Shown here in pieces: positions 21,093 to 32,787 of a DNA stretch of 64,000 nt. This DNA comes from Calendula officinalis (lineage: Eukaryota; Streptophyta; Magnoliopsida; Asterales; Asteraceae), in NCBI GenBank assembly GCA_963853835.1, contig OY970827.1, positions 75,673,734 through 75,737,733 on the forward strand, written 5' to 3'. Made by a program: the position numbers and the translations under genes. Below the pieces are notes generated by a model, which searched no databases, was not told the origin of the DNA, and saw nothing but the letters and a program-made list of their open reading frames with translations. Each line of letters opens with the position of its first letter. The stretch's first letter is position 1.

Positions 21093-24000
21093 ATGGCACC
21101 TAATTTTCTTGTAGAGCCTACTGGACAGGAAGTTTCTAAGAATATATCTCAAAAGAATCCGAATTCGAATCAAATGATGGCTGACTCAGAAGGATACGGT
21201 AGTTCGGGTCGGGTCGATACTGAGATAACTGCTTCAGAAGATTTTTGTGCACCAAGAAGGAAATCAGTTAACTTTCATAACAATTCTCATCAACAATTTA
21301 GTATTCCGTTACAAGTTTTATCTTTATCAAAGATGTCAAGTTTTGAGAGAAAACAATTAGAATTAAGATTAAAACGTGAGCTTGAACAAGTTAGAACATT
21401 CCAGAAGAATCTTGAACAAGCTTTGTCTTCATCGAGTGATGTTTATAGTTGTAGTGCTGGTCAAAGAAAGCCCGTACCCGATCTGACCCGGTCAATGCTC
21501 TCCAAGAAACGGGCCCCACCGGGCCGGGTCGGGAATTGGAATGCCGGGTTGATGAAACAATGTGAAACTTTGTTAAATCGGTTAATGGGTTATAAATTTG
21601 GTTGGGTGTTTAATACACCTGTTGATGCAGTTGCATTAAAGATTCCGGATTATTATACGGTTATTAAACATCCGATGGATTTGGGGACGGTTAAAACGAA
21701 GCTAAAGTCAAAAAAATATGTTGACCCGTGGGGTTTTGCAAGTGATATTAGGTTGACTTTTTCAAATGCAATGACTTACAATCCACGTGGCAATGATGTG
21801 CATATTATGGCTGAAACATTGAGTAAGTTTTTTGAAGTTAGATGGAATCCGATTGAGAAAAAGATACAGAAGGTTCTAGAAGCTGAAAGTGTTACTGTTA
21901 TGCCTCCTTTTAAGAAGAAGAAAACAACATCTTTTACTAATGAAATTAAGCAAGAACCGATTAAGAAGATTATGATGATGACAGTTGCTGAAATACAGAA
22001 ATTGAGTGGTGAATTAGAGTCCTCAATTGCAGAGTTACCTGAAAATATTATTGATTTCTTGAAGGAAAATAGCTCAAATAAGAATGCAACAATGGATGAT
22101 GAGATTGAGATTGATATTGATGCTCTTGGTGATGATACATTGTTCAAATTGAGGAAGCTTCTAGATGATTTCTTGGTTGAAAAACTGAAAAATATGGAAA
22201 CTTGTGAAATTGAGGTATAATTGAGGAAGCTTCTAGATGAAGTTTGTAGTTTTGACTTTTGAGTGTTAATTTTGATTTTTGTTATGTATTATTGCAGCTT
22301 CACAATGAATCAGGAGTCAGCAACTCATCAATGCAAGAAGTCAAAGGTTGTATTTCTGGTCAAAATTGAATATTTTTTTAAGGTGGTTGGTTTCTGATTT
22401 ATTGTTGGTTTTTTCAGTTAATGATGCAAACGAGGAGGAAATTGATATTGGTGGGAATGATTTACCTATTTCAAGCTTTCCTACGGTGAAAATAGAGAAA
22501 GATAATACAGCTGTCAGAAACAGTAAATGCAGCAGCTCAAGTAGCTCCAGTAGTGATTCTGGATCATCATCTAGTGGTTTGTGTTTGTGAATTTTGAAAT
22601 TTGTTAGGGTTTATGATAATAATTAGGTCATTTATATAAAATAAAAATTAATATTTGCAGAATCGGATTCAGATAATTCTTCTGGCAGTGAATCACATGG
22701 TGAAAAGGCCGTGAACAATGTTAAGGTATTTTATATTCATTTTCTTTAACCTAATTCGGTTATTTTATGATTTTTTTTCTATTAGTCTTCAAACTGTATC
22801 AATAACTTAACATCTTATTATCTGATTATTAGGACACATTGGGGTCTGAAGTTGATATGGAGCAAATAACTGTTGTTCCTCGTGACACGGAAGGTGATTA
22901 TTGTGTTTATTGTAAAAGACAATTATGCCCTTGAGTATTATTTAATTTAATTGAATTTATTTATGTTTTCTTGTTACAGATTGTGTGAATGGGGTGGAGC
23001 AGAAATGTCAGTCTGATAAAGATGGTAAGGATTGAAAATAGTGAAGAAAAATGTAGTTTTGCAGCACACATAGTAATGGTGTAATTACACACACATATAT
23101 ATATTTTAGGGGAGAGTGAGAGTGGTAGGCAAGTCTCTCCCGATAAACTTTATCGTGCAGCTTTATTGAGAAGCCGATTTGCTGATACGATTCTCAAAGC
23201 TCAAGAAAAAACCCTCGGAAAGGTATAATAATTAATAAATTTGGCCTTATTATTCTCGTTTTTAATTACAAAATGTGACATTTTATTATAAGTTTCAGGT
23301 TGAGAAACGGGATGTAGAAAGACTGAGGCTTGACAAGGAGGAGGTGGAAAAGCGAAGAAATCAAGGTTTTTTTAAGAATAATAGTATTATTTTTTAATTT
23401 TTTGTTGATAATTTTAGGGTTTTGTTAATGACAGCCCTAAAGAGGATGTCTATAAATGCATAAAAAATAATACATTGATTTATGGAGGGGTAATTCCTAA
23501 AAGTTTATGCATAGAGGGGTATTTTTGTCATTTGACACTCACAAATTTGTTTTTTAATATTTTCAATTTTTTAAAAAATTCTTTTAATTTTATTTAATTA
23601 ATTTATTTATTATCTTTTTGCTAATTATTTTTCAAAAAAAAAATGTGATCAAGTATGCAATCAAACATTATTATACAAAAACATCACATGTGATTATCAC
23701 ATAATATTGTTTTTTAACGAAAAAAATAATAATAAAAGAAAAATGGGTTAGAATTTATTTGAGTGTCAAATGACAAAAATACCCCTCTATGTGTAAAACA
23801 TGCAATGACCATTGATCAATGGTTGAGATTTGTTCCTTGGGACTTCAAGAAAATTAAGGACTTCCTTGAACACAACCAACCATATAGATTGATGTACAAG
23901 TGTGTAATAAATGTTTTAACAATTTAATTTTTATCGTTTTCCATGATTTTATTACTGAAATTGAGATGTTGATGATATAGAAAAAGCACGAATGGAAGCA

Positions 24001-24135
24001 GAAGCAAGGGCTGCAGAAGTACAAGCAGTTGCTGAAGCTAAAAGGAAATTACAGCTTGAGAGAGAAGCAGCACGTGAAGCTATACTAAAGATGGAAAAAA
24101 TGGTGGATATAAATGGCAATTCTGGAAGATCTTGA
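21093..24135 (+). CDS. GTE-type bromodomain/NET (BET family) protein
   Basis: Nine coding exons, all with GT-AG introns and compatible phase: 21093-22214, 22298-22346, 22418-22576, 22661-22725, 22833-22893, 22980-23024, 23110-23222, 23299-23365, 23981-24135; predicted 611 aa. I chose [12 protein letters not shown] as start because upstream ATGs fall in the leader intron and GTE proteins usually begin MAPT. A bromodomain lies at about 153-250 (ends in [17 protein letters not shown] with the acetyl-lysine-contacting Asn at 230) and a NET domain at about 292-365 ([24 protein letters not shown]). Then come an acidic/Ser-rich region, an [20 protein letters not shown] block and a long charged coiled coil ([21 protein letters not shown]), the GTE8/9/10/11 subgroup layout. 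Role in the family: nuclear reader of acetylated histones in transcription. Oddity: the frame stops at 24133-24135 after [15 protein letters not shown], while the expected tail continues in another frame (24113-24349). Confidence 0.85.
23410..23890. mobile_element. MITE in the last GTE intron
   Basis: Internal inverted repeats pair about 23505-23550 (GCATAGAGGGGTATTTTTGT, CATTTGACACTC) with about 23760-23810 (GAGTGTCAAATGACAAAAAT, ACCCCTCTATGTGTAAAACA). The outer part runs to GGGACTTCAAGAAAATTAAGGACTTCCTTGAACA. The AT-rich centre holds CACATGTGAT. It inflates the intron 23366-23980 to 615 bases. The same family lies in intron 3 of neprosin copies A and C. Confidence 0.65.
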
Positions 24136-24349
24136 AATGTTAAGAACCGTTGCACCAACTGAAGATCTTGATTTACAAAACATGTTATTATTAGATGAAA
24201 ATAGTTTTAGGTTTAAAGGAAAAGGTAATCCGTTAGAACAGCTTGGTTTGTACATGAAAAATGATCAAGATGATGATGAAGAAGAAGATTTTGACCCACA
24301 AATTGTTCCACTTGTACAAAACCATCCAGAGGATGGAGAGATCAATTAA
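24113..24349 (+). pseudogene. Out-of-frame C-terminal tail of the GTE gene
   Basis: This frame encodes [20 protein letters not shown], then NPLEQLGLYMKNDQDDDEEE and a final PEDGEIN with a stop. Those are the conserved ending features of GTE8/10-like proteins (LEDLE-L, NPLEQLGL-MK, acidic tail, EDGEI). It should follow VDINGN in frame, but only one base separates AAT from CTG where relatives have two or three codons, so a small net deletion (or a one-base insertion) shifted the frame. No plausible intron bridges it. Either the allele encodes a protein lacking about 75 C-terminal residues or the assembly has an indel. Confidence 0.75.
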
Positions 24350-25440
24350 ACAGTTTTCTTTTAAATATTTTTAGTTGATTCAAAGGGCAAAATGGGTATT
24401 TCATTCACCCAAATCAAAATCGACAATCAATTCCATTCCAGAAACGAGTGGTGTAACTGAATGAATCAATTCAATGTCTGAATGATTAGGTTTATCCGGT
24501 TCACGTTCCACTTCGTTTTCTTCCTTTTCCTTCGAAACAATCGTCATGTGTTGATCTACCCGTTCACTGAGCACAACCGTATCTGAGTTGTCTATGTTAT
24601 CCATCATTATAATCGCTTTCTTGTCATCTTCTACCTTGAACCCTTGACCCGTAATCCAGGCTATCATAGCCTTACGAAACTTGCGTTCTTCAATTCGATC
24701 TTGTTCCCATCTCTTCATAAACAATAAATGCTCCTCGTGTTGATCTAATCGAGATTGTATAGAATGTGTTTCCATAATGATGATTTGAATAAAAATAAAA
24801 CGACAGGTAGAGATGCAATAGAAAACAGCAATCGAACATACAAAAGCACTTTAAAACGAAATCAAACAGAGCGTGACCTCCGATTGAGATGCAAATCGAT
24901 TGCTCAAAGTTGATTCGATGGAGAAAGTGAAGAACGTGAAATCAGCGATCGAAGAAACAAACGAATCAGTAGGTCTGAGGCAAAACTGAAATCACAAATC
25001 GAAGAATCAATAGCTTGATTTCCAATCAGTAATATCCAAATCGGTAATTTCAGAATCAAAAATGGAATTGTAGAATGGCAGGTCGTTGGCAGGTCGGACC
25101 AATGATAGAGATCGTGAAATAGATGAACGATAGTAAATGAATAAACACTGAAAATAGAAGATGAAGAACTGAAATTGGAATTGATAAACTAAATTACAAT
25201 GATAAACCCTAATCAGAAGATTAGGTCCAGGGATGATCCCTCTCTCAAAGGTGAAACCAATGAGCCAATCTCTAGCCAAAGCTAAAAGACTACAATTTCT
25301 TACGATCTCTTTTCCTGCCCTAAACATAACCTTACTCCTCTATTTATTGACCTTCCTAACTATATTATTCTTTTACCCCCTATAGATATTAATATCCATT
25401 TCCTATCAGGGTATTTCACATTGGTTGATGAAACCGAAGA
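24350..25440 (-). mobile_element. LTR-retroelement relic between convergent genes
   Basis: Read on the minus strand, about 25440-24780 resembles a plant LTR and leader: a TAAATAGAGGAG promoter-like stretch, GGACCTAATCTTCTGATTAG, then T-rich leader phrases (TTCAGTTCTTCATCTTC) and a purine start into a short ORF at 24775. No second LTR, primer-binding site or pol domains were found. Style-based call only. Confidence 0.4.
24401..24775 (-). CDS. Short ORF, possible gag-leader fragment
   Basis: 124 codons: METHSIQSRLDQHEEHLLFM, then KRWEQDRIEERKFRKAMIAW and an acidic second half. The N-terminal 55 residues look like a coiled coil. No zinc knuckle, capsid or protease motif follows. It starts soon after LTR-leader-like sequence, so a truncated gag N-terminus of the relic is my preferred reading. 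A small host gene overlapping the GTE 3' UTR cannot be excluded. Function not recognised. Confidence 0.35.
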   Translation of the reverse strand: METHSIQSRLDQHEEHLLFMKRWEQDRIEERKFRKAMIAWITGQGFKVEDDKKAIIMMDNIDNSDTVVLSERVDQHMTIVSKEKEENEVEREPDKPNHSDIELIHSVTPLVSGMELIVDFDLGE

Positions 25441-25962
25441 GGTAGTTTGTTAGGTTAGAGATGATTTGTTTTAGTTATGATTATTTTTGTAAACAAGGGG
25501 AAGGAATTTTAAATTTTTTTTTTTGTGCAATTGCAAAAATTGTTTTTTGAATGAGAGAAATAGAATCATGTATTATTATGGTTTTGGTAACGTTTGCAAA
25601 AATATTGAAAGTATGTTGATTGCTAGAATTAGGGATTCGTATATAATGTCAATCTTTTCTAAAAAAAAAGGGAAATAGTATTGATTCTTGCAATTTATAT
25701 CTACCCATGTGTCAAAAAAAAAAATATTAATCTTTGCTACACATATTACAAGTTTTACACTATTTCATCCTTTTAAGGAATCAGTATACATACTTCTTTT
25801 CATGCTAGATATTGTTTTTTGAAAAACAGTCTTACTTTCAGGTAAAAAATATAATTGTTTGTATTGCACCTCACTACAAAAATTAGGTACCATTCTCGTA
25901 ACATTAACATAGGCAGTAAACCTAGACAATTAAATGGGAGTGAAAAATAAATACAGCCAGGG
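25441..25962. other. Spacer, 3' flank of the minus-strand gene
   Basis: AT-rich with poly(A)/(T) runs; includes the 3' UTR of the gene ending at 25963. No other feature seen. Confidence 0.5.
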
Positions 25963-28913
25963 CTAAAAATGTAAATAAGATTTCAAAGAGGTAACAACAC
26001 CACAAAGCAAAAGACCACCAGAATTAATTACATTTCTTTCCCTCCAACTATCAAATGAAACTTGTTCACTCTTTTCCAATTCCAAATATTTCTCCATATC
26101 AAATCGCGGTTTTTCGGTTTCTTTTAATTTATTTGTTTTTACGTTAGTTGAATTGGCAGTTGCGTTTTCAGGGCTCCAACTTCCATAACTGCTAACGGAT
26201 TGTTTTCCGTTTTCTTGAATCAATTCCAAATCCTATACATATAATCCTTTAACAGGTTAAACGTGTAAAATTTAATAAAAAAGGTTATTTATTTATATCT
26301 AAAAAATGTCAACAATTTATCAATCAGTTTAGTCATGTTGGATCATTAAAAACTATTTAAATCATTTACTTTTGTAATAACATTTATTATTACAAATCGG
26401 CCCGTTCATAATGAACGGTTTCAATTTTGCAGGTACCAATAAATTACCTTAGTCGGGTCCCACAATTTGGGTTTTGGAGTTGTAGGTGGCGGCATAGTAT
26501 TCGGGCTTGTAGTGGGCCCACCATCATTTCCGTCCCATTTTAACCATGGCAAATTAATGCCTTCCATTTCAACTGGAACAGAATAACCATTTTTGGTTGG
26601 TAATAATGGTAAATTAATGTCTTTTTGTTTGGTGGGCCCAACTAAACTTGAACTTGTGTCACTTCTTTCACCATCAAAAGAAGAAAAATCGGTTGTATCT
26701 TCAATGTTTGATATGAAATCTTCAAAGTATTTTTCTGCTTCTTCGGTTAATCGGTTAGATACTCTGTTCCTATCGTTGCTCCTCTGAAATTGATAAAACG
26801 TCATGAATAAAATAAAATAAAAAACAATAAAAAGTTAAAAATAAAAAGTTAAGTTAAATAGAAGTATTATTTTTTTATTTTTTTAAAACTTTACATAATT
26901 ATATTATATATTTTTTAATAAATCTTATTTAATTATTCTTTAATCTTTATTTTTTTATTATGTATATCATTATTTTTTTTTCTATTTCTTTCATAACTTT
27001 TTTACATATAAATGGGTCAGTTTAGTCAAACGGGCTAAAAGTCATCATTTTACGCTTATTAGTAGACTTATGATGACTTTCAGCCCGTTTGACCAAACTG
27101 ACCCGTTTTCATATAAATGGGTAAAAACTGCCACCTGTACAAGACAAAGAGTTTATAAAAAAAACTACACCTTTCGGGAGTACGGGCCTTTTTGTGCATT
27201 AGGGCTACTTTTAGAGTCGGGGAGCACTTCTCTAACAATCTTGTACCCATTTTGACCCTGTTCCTCTTCAAGTGCCCTTTCAGATAATGCAGAAGGATTT
27301 CTTTCCATATTCTGGAGTAATTAAGTAATAAAGTATATAAAAATCAAATATTTGGAAATAAACATTTTACTTAAAATAGTAATACTGTATTAGTAGTAGA
27401 TTAGACCTGTTCAAGCTCTATCATGATTTCATTGACAGCAGATCTAAGCTCTTTTCTCATTGCTTCATAGAGCCCATTGTTACCATCATCCCGGTCAATC
27501 TACAATATAAGATAGTGTTTGTTATATATGCAGATACATACACTATTATAGATACAACAATCATACCCCCCCAAGTTATACTTTCAGAAAGAAAAAGGAA
27601 AAAAAACCTTTTTTTGTGCATATACAGCTCGAATAGTCTTCTCACTTTCACTTCCTCGGTAACGATTATCTCTCAAATCATCATCAGTTAGTGCTGAAGA
27701 CTGGCTCTGAGATACCCAATTGCATACAATTAATTTGGTTTTAAAAAAAAAAACAGAAAATTTGATTACATTAATAATGAGTATGTTTAAGGTTTATTTA
27801 TGGACAAATGTCATTAAATAGCAATCAACTGGTAACTATAAAATTTTAAGGCCTATTTTGGTAATTACAAGTTTTCATGCCCGGCCTATTTAGTAAGTGA
27901 CTAATTATAGCATTAAAAAAAATAAAAAAAACTTTAATTACCAATGTAGGCCGGCTAAAAAATGTGTAACTACCAAAATGGACTGTCGCCTAAAGTATAT
28001 TGCTATTATGTGACATTTGCCCTTAAAAACCAAGTAAAATGTTAATAAGAAATATCCTAAAAAACCAGTAACTGAAACTTGTAGGAAGTGTTGGTTACCG
28101 AGTAGTCATCATGAGACCTTAATTGAGGTGCTTGGCTCGTTGACCTGGTCAATCTTCGATGGCTTGAAGCAGTTGGTCTTTGAAAAGAAGCAATTCGACT
28201 GTTTCCGTTATTTATGCTCCTTGACTTTTGTTGACCAGCAGAACTCAGTGAATGATCTATATCGCTCTATCAATCACACAATACAATTTATAGACAAAAA
28301 ATGAATTTAATAACAACATACAATAAATTTGGAACGAATTTCTTACCTCAGAGTCACTAATTTGATGTCGAGCTACTGAAACGGACCGCCTTCTTCTCGA
28401 ATCACCATTCGGAACAACCCTAGTTGTACTACCAGCATTAGAAGCAGTACCATCATTCCTTCTAGAAACAGACCTACCACGTCTTTGAGCTGAACCATTC
28501 TCAATATCACCATTAACATTACCGGAGTTGCCACCATTAGAATGCCTAGATACAGACCTCGAGCGTCTCTGGAACGACGTCGTATCAGCTTTCCGGATGC
28601 TTCTACTGCTTGCACTCTCATCATCCATCCCGGAGCTGTTTTCCTTCCCGGAGAAGAACTCGATTGCGAGATCATCCAGACTAATATCCGGAAAATCAGA
28701 ACCTCTAACGGTGTTAACGAACTTTTTTCTTGGGGTAGGTAGAACGTGAACACCTGATTCAATTTCTGCCGGAATCGGCCGTGTGAATCTGCTTAAGCTT
28801 CTCGACCGGCGGTGAGCCCTAGAAGACGTCGAATCCGGCGAGCCGTCCTTCGAAGGCGATGAAGTGCCGATCGGAGCTCTTCTGGTCGTCGATTTGAAAG
28901 CCGATGTAGCCAT
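25963..28913 (-). CDS. Plant-specific SR-rich coiled-coil protein, 7 exons
   Basis: Coding exons in order of transcription: 28347-28913, 28099-28266, 27608-27706, 27407-27499, 27171-27311, 26448-26783, 25963-26232. Every intron is GT-AG and all exons are whole codons, giving 557 aa. N-terminus MATSAFKSTTRRAPIGTSSP is followed by an Arg/Ser-rich region (SRAHRRSRSLSRFTRP, RRSRSVSRHS, RRGRSVSRR, RRRRSVSVARHQISDSE) and an EFFSGKENSS acidic island. The middle has an EKTIRAVYAQKK ... YEAMRKELRSAVNEIMIELE helical stretch, typical of a coiled coil. The end has EEAEKYFEDFISNIEDTTDFSSFDGERSDTSSS, PVEMEGINLPWLKW, a second helix (FDMEKYLELEKSEQ) and SGGLLLCG. I recognise it as a conserved plant family annotated as uncharacterised or SR-like; no function is known to me. 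It is convergent with the GTE gene. Looks intact. Confidence 0.85.
27011..27112. repeat. Foldback in intron 5 of the SR-rich gene
   Basis: AAATGGGTCAGTTTAGTCAA at 27011 pairs with its reverse complement in TTGACCAAACTGACCCGTTT near 27088-27107, with AAGTCATCAT/ATGATGACTTT inside: arms of about 40 bases around a short loop. In transcripts of this gene it would form a strong hairpin near the acceptor of the intron between exons 5 and 6. Confidence 0.75.
27793..28030. mobile_element. MITE in intron 2 of the SR-rich gene
   Basis: Ends are inverted: left GGACAAATGTCATTAAATAG, right CTATTATGTGACATTTGCCC, with further pairing of GGCCTATTTTGGTAATTAC and GTAACTACCAAAATGG inside. About 235 bp, no coding. 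It does not disturb splice sites. Confidence 0.6.
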
Positions 28914-29240
28914 CGGATGGCGAATTTCTCAATTAATCGATGAAATTGAACATTAATTGTAGCGAATTTGGAGCTGGAATCACGTGGAAATGGTAAAGAA
29001 CAACTCACGAGCAAGGGTTTGATGAAGATTTCAAAAGGGAGCGGATTACATGAGGATTGTGGATTTGTGGATATTAATTTAAATTTGAAAAATTGAAAAG
29101 GAATTAATTCGACTTTTAATGATTTTGATTTACTTGGAGGTGTTTCTAATTCTATGTGTGTGTTTAAATTTGAAATTTGAAATAATATATAAATGAGAAA
29201 TTATTCTTTTATGTCTTTTCTTCCTACTCATATGTCTATC
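28914..29240 (-). promoter_or_regulatory. 5' flank of the SR-rich gene
   Basis: About 130 bases of GA/CT-mixed leader precede the ATG on the minus strand. An AT-rich stretch follows (AAATTTGAAATTTG repeats at 29080-29180). No clear TATA box or motif was assigned. Bounded by a hAT-like element from 29241. Confidence 0.35.
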
Positions 29241-29952
29241 TACGCTTAAACGAACCGAACGTTCAATGAATTTTCGGTGAACCGTTTGGTGAGAGTTCAT
29301 TTATGTTCGTTCGTTTAGTTAAACAAACAAACACGAACAAGAATTTGTGTTCATTTAGTTAAACGAACAAACACGAACAGAGGTCCGTTCGTTTAATTAC
29401 GTTCATGAACACGAACCTATGCTCATTCGGGAATGTTCGTTTATGTTTGTTCGTTAATTAGTACTTATTTACGTTCCTTCGTTAGAGTTCATTCGTTAGT
29501 GTTCAAATTCTTTATCAAATATAATTTATTTGTTACGTTCATATATATGTCTTTTCATACATACTAGTTAGAGTTTTGTTTGACAACATATATACTTTAT
29601 TTAGGTTGATTTTAAAGTTTTGAGTGAAATCTCTTAATTGTTTACACTGTGATTCCATTGTTTTCTTCGTCAAAGAACTTAACTTTTTTATTGTTCTTCA
29701 ATTCAAGTGTTTTTTAAGTCGTTCGTTAAGGTTCGTTTGTGTATGTTCATTCGTTTATGTTCATTTACCTTTTTTCTGAATTGTTCACGAACCATTTGTG
29801 AACACTTAATTTTCTCAACAAACGAACACGAACATAAAAGCTCGTTCGTATAGGTGTTAGCGAACCTTTCGTGAACATATTTTTCCCTTAACAAACGAAC
29901 ACAAACAAGCCTTTGTTCTTGTTCGTTCGGTTCGTTTACATGTCTATGTCTA
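29241..29952. mobile_element. hAT-like foldback rich in GTTCGTTCGTTT
   Basis: Both ends carry inverted TAAACGAACCGAACG, and the interior is filled with GTTCGTTT, CGAACACGAAC and their complements. TGTCTATC occurs at 29233-29240 and 29953-29960 as a candidate 8-bp target duplication, but TGTCTA repeats at the right edge make the boundary uncertain. The 91-codon minus ORF is repeat-derived. Confidence 0.6.
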
Positions 29953-29960
29953 TGTCTATC

Positions 29961-31390
29961 CGCTTTTAAACTTAACATTTGTAATACACTAATTCTCTTT
30001 CCTTATATCATCCAATGATTTTGACACTTGTCATAATCAAATGGGTAAACATACCGATAGAAAAAAAGTTAGGAATGAATACCATGCGATATAAACATGA
30101 GATAAGAACCATTTAATATGTTAAAAGTGTAGTTTATGCATTTAGGCATTAGTTAAAAGTATTAGTTGTGTAGTTACTGGGCTGAAATTTGACACCTTGG
30201 CAATTTGATATGGGTTATAAGGAATAAAGGACAAATTCTGCAGCATTCGATCTCTCACGCCGTGAGCAGAAGCTCTCGCGGTGCGAGTTTATGGACAAGA
30301 AGGCCTCACAACGCAAGCACAAGGCTTCACGGCGTGAGGATTGAGCATCTAAACTTCTGAAATCGACTAAGAAAATTATCGATATTGCGAACAACTGTAT
30401 CGCAACGCGAATGTTTGAGTATTCGCGACGCAACGTGGGTCGATCGCGATATGACGAAACCCGGAGCCAAAAGTTCGCGGCGCGAGTCTATTAAGCTCGC
30501 GACGCGAGCTGGTTTTGACCCTAATTTGGCCATTTTTCTCACCCATTTTCTCTCTAATGTTCAAGGTGTTCTTGGTGATTCTGACAAATCAAAGACGAAT
30601 CTTAGCCTAAATCAAAGGGATTTTCATTACTTGGATGTTCACAAAGGTAATGCATCCTCTCCTACTTCATGCGTTGGTAATTTAGATGTAATTGTGAGTG
30701 AGCCAAGAACCCTAGTTTATATTTTGACTTGATAAACTGAAATTGAGGTTGTTTATTTCTTCATAATTGAAGTTAGTCACGAAATCAGTAGTCAAAACTT
30801 GAATTGTCGTAATATTGGAAATTTGAGGTTTAGAGTTTTAAATATCCACCAAATTTGGGAATTTTTGGTGAAGTTTGGTTTGTATTAGGAAAGATTATGA
30901 GAAGTAATGATAATTGTATTTATGTAAATGTTTTAGGTTATTAAATTGGGAAGAATAGAAATAATCCAAGTAATTGATTATAACTTTGATCAATTTTGCA
31001 TTTTGGTGGAATAGAAGGTCTTGGAGATAATATTGGAAGTTGCTAATATCAGGTGAGTTCATTATGTGTACTAGTAGTTATAAGTGTGCAATGTGATTAG
31101 TTATCCGTTTAAATCATCTTAACTTTGTTTTGTGCCTTGAATATTGATATGACCTTGAAGTCTCGAATTCTCTAGCTAATGATCAATTGGAAATTGCTTT
31201 GAGGGTTAATTCTTTTCGCGAGAAAGTATGGCGGCTTGAGTACTACTTTGTGTAGTATGTTCGACGATGGTTACGGGATTACCCGAATAAGAAGTGGTAT
31301 AGACCGTGGTGGAGCTGGATAATTAATTTATTTAGGGGTACCATGATCACCTTCCATTACATGAAAAATGGGTATTTGTGAAGGCGCAAA
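29961..31390. mobile_element. LTR-retrotransposon relic with GCGACGCGAG-type repeats
   Basis: From about 30235 to 30520 the sequence repeats CGCGGCGCGAG, CTCGCGACGCGAG and CACGGCGTGAG variants in both orientations, unlike the AT-rich surroundings. Downstream parts (30820-31120, and 31200-31380 with GGGATTACCCGAATAAG) have the style of a Ty3/gypsy LTR. No gag/pol. The 115-codon ORF at 30385-30732 crosses the repeats and is not a recognised protein. Confidence 0.4.
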
Positions 31391-31394
31391 ACGG

Positions 31395-31905
31395 TCCTAA
31401 ATACTAAAAAAACCATGCCAAATAGTATTTGGCATGGGGTTGGGATGGTTTTGCTCCGTCCAAAATATGAGGGTATCAAATATATTTGGGTTGGTGCAAA
31501 ATGGTGCCAAATAGTATTTGGCACATTGTTTGGGACAGTTTACACTTTTGAGCCATAAAATGAGTATCTGGCATGGTTTTTGGATTGTGTGTGCCAAATG
31601 TGCAATTGGAACGAGTATTTATAAAGCGTGCCAAAAGCGCATTTGGCATGGCTAGTTATTAGTCGTGCCAAAAGCGTATTTGGCACTGTTAATAAATCGA
31701 CATGCCAAATTAAAGGGTATTTGGCACTGACTGAGAGTAACCGTCTCAAATACCTATTTGGAACAGTTCGTAAAAAAGTGCTAATTTGACATTTGGGACA
31801 ACTTAGCTAATATGTGCGAAAAGTATTTGGCACGCTTCTTCTCCCTTGCTAAACTTAGTTGGAACCATTTTAGAGTAGCTGTCCCAAATACGTATTATTA
31901 CTTTT
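31395..31905. mobile_element. CACTA-like subterminal repeat cluster
   Basis: About 20 copies of TTTGGCA and TGCCAAA words in both orientations, often as imperfect palindromes such as TGCCAAATAGTATTTGGCA (31409-31427 and 31504-31522). Dense short subterminal repeats of this kind mark En/Spm (CACTA) transposon ends. The terminal CACTA motif and the 3-bp duplication were not found, so the element looks truncated. Confidence 0.5.
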
Positions 31906-32570
31906 ATGTCGAAATGTGGAATTCGTATATGTTGATATTGTGCAACTTTCTGGTTGTTGTGCCATGACATTGCAATTGTGTAATTTTATTGCTTTATATA
32001 TTTATATTGTTAGTATAATGGTGTATATTATAGAACTCATTAAGCTTTTATAGCTTATACATGTAGTGGCCCAGACGAAGCCGTCACTCCTGTCAACAAG
32101 TCTAAAGTTAGTTTAGAGAGAGAATTACAATTAGTGGTACATTGATATTAAAATATTATTATATTAAATGGCCCAAATCAAGTTTCAATTTTATTTGGAA
32201 CAAAAATTAACCGGAAAAAGAAAACTTTATTATGAGAAGGATAAAATATTAATTGATTATTATTAAAACACCTATTAAATAAATATTTCTTAAATATCTG
32301 ATATTCAAAATTCCATATTGATAAATGAAATGGGGATATAGTGACACACTAAATAACCAGGAAATTTCTGATATTCAAAATTCCATTTTGATAAATAAAA
32401 TGGGGATATAGTGATACACTAAATAACCAGAAAATTAAAAAGGCAATAAAAATATTATTAAAATCTTATTCCTTTTGCAGCAAAGAAAATCGAAATATTC
32501 CTTTTTGCCTTCTTAATTAGGTTTTAATAATATAATTTAAAGTATAATTTGATATATGAGGTTAATAATG

Positions 32571-32648
32571 AGTTAGTGTAGAGGGTTCAAGTCTTGGGTT
32601 CGAGTATTACTGAATGCTTTTCCTCATAAGCGGAGGGTTTAAAGAATT
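32571..32648. mobile_element. Short tRNA-like SINE insertion with 18-bp duplication
   Basis: A 78-bp insertion is bracketed by TATATGAGGTTAATAATG (32553-32570) and TATATGAGGTTCATAATG (32649-32666), one mismatch. The insert has B-box-like GGGTTCAAGTCTT and GGGTTCGAGTATT. The related stretch near 37920-37950 lacks it. Confidence 0.6.
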
Positions 32649-32726
32649 TATATGAGGTTCATAATGTATTATTTTGCCTTCTGAAATGATTGAGATTTCT
32701 CTAAACTTAAAATTTAACAATTAAAT

Positions 32727-32787
32727 TTTTTTTTTGAACGACAAACACAACTAAACATTAAAAAGCTAGCAAGGAGCTAGTAAAATC
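32727..32787 (-). mobile_element. 61-bp poly(T)-anchored retroinsertion
   Basis: Exact 15-bp target duplication ATTTAACAATTAAAT at 32712-32726 and 32788-32802. The insert starts with a T run, so it is a poly(A)-tailed insertion in minus orientation, such as a truncated LINE or SINE 3' end. The paralogous site near 37999-38015 is empty. Confidence 0.75.

Noticed and set aside
28373..29014. Overlapping ORFs on both strands in exon 1 of the SR-rich gene (e.g. 28373-28762 minus, 28528-28749 plus)
   Set aside because: Frame shadows of the Arg/Ser-rich coding exon, which has consistent splice sites and family-like sequence.
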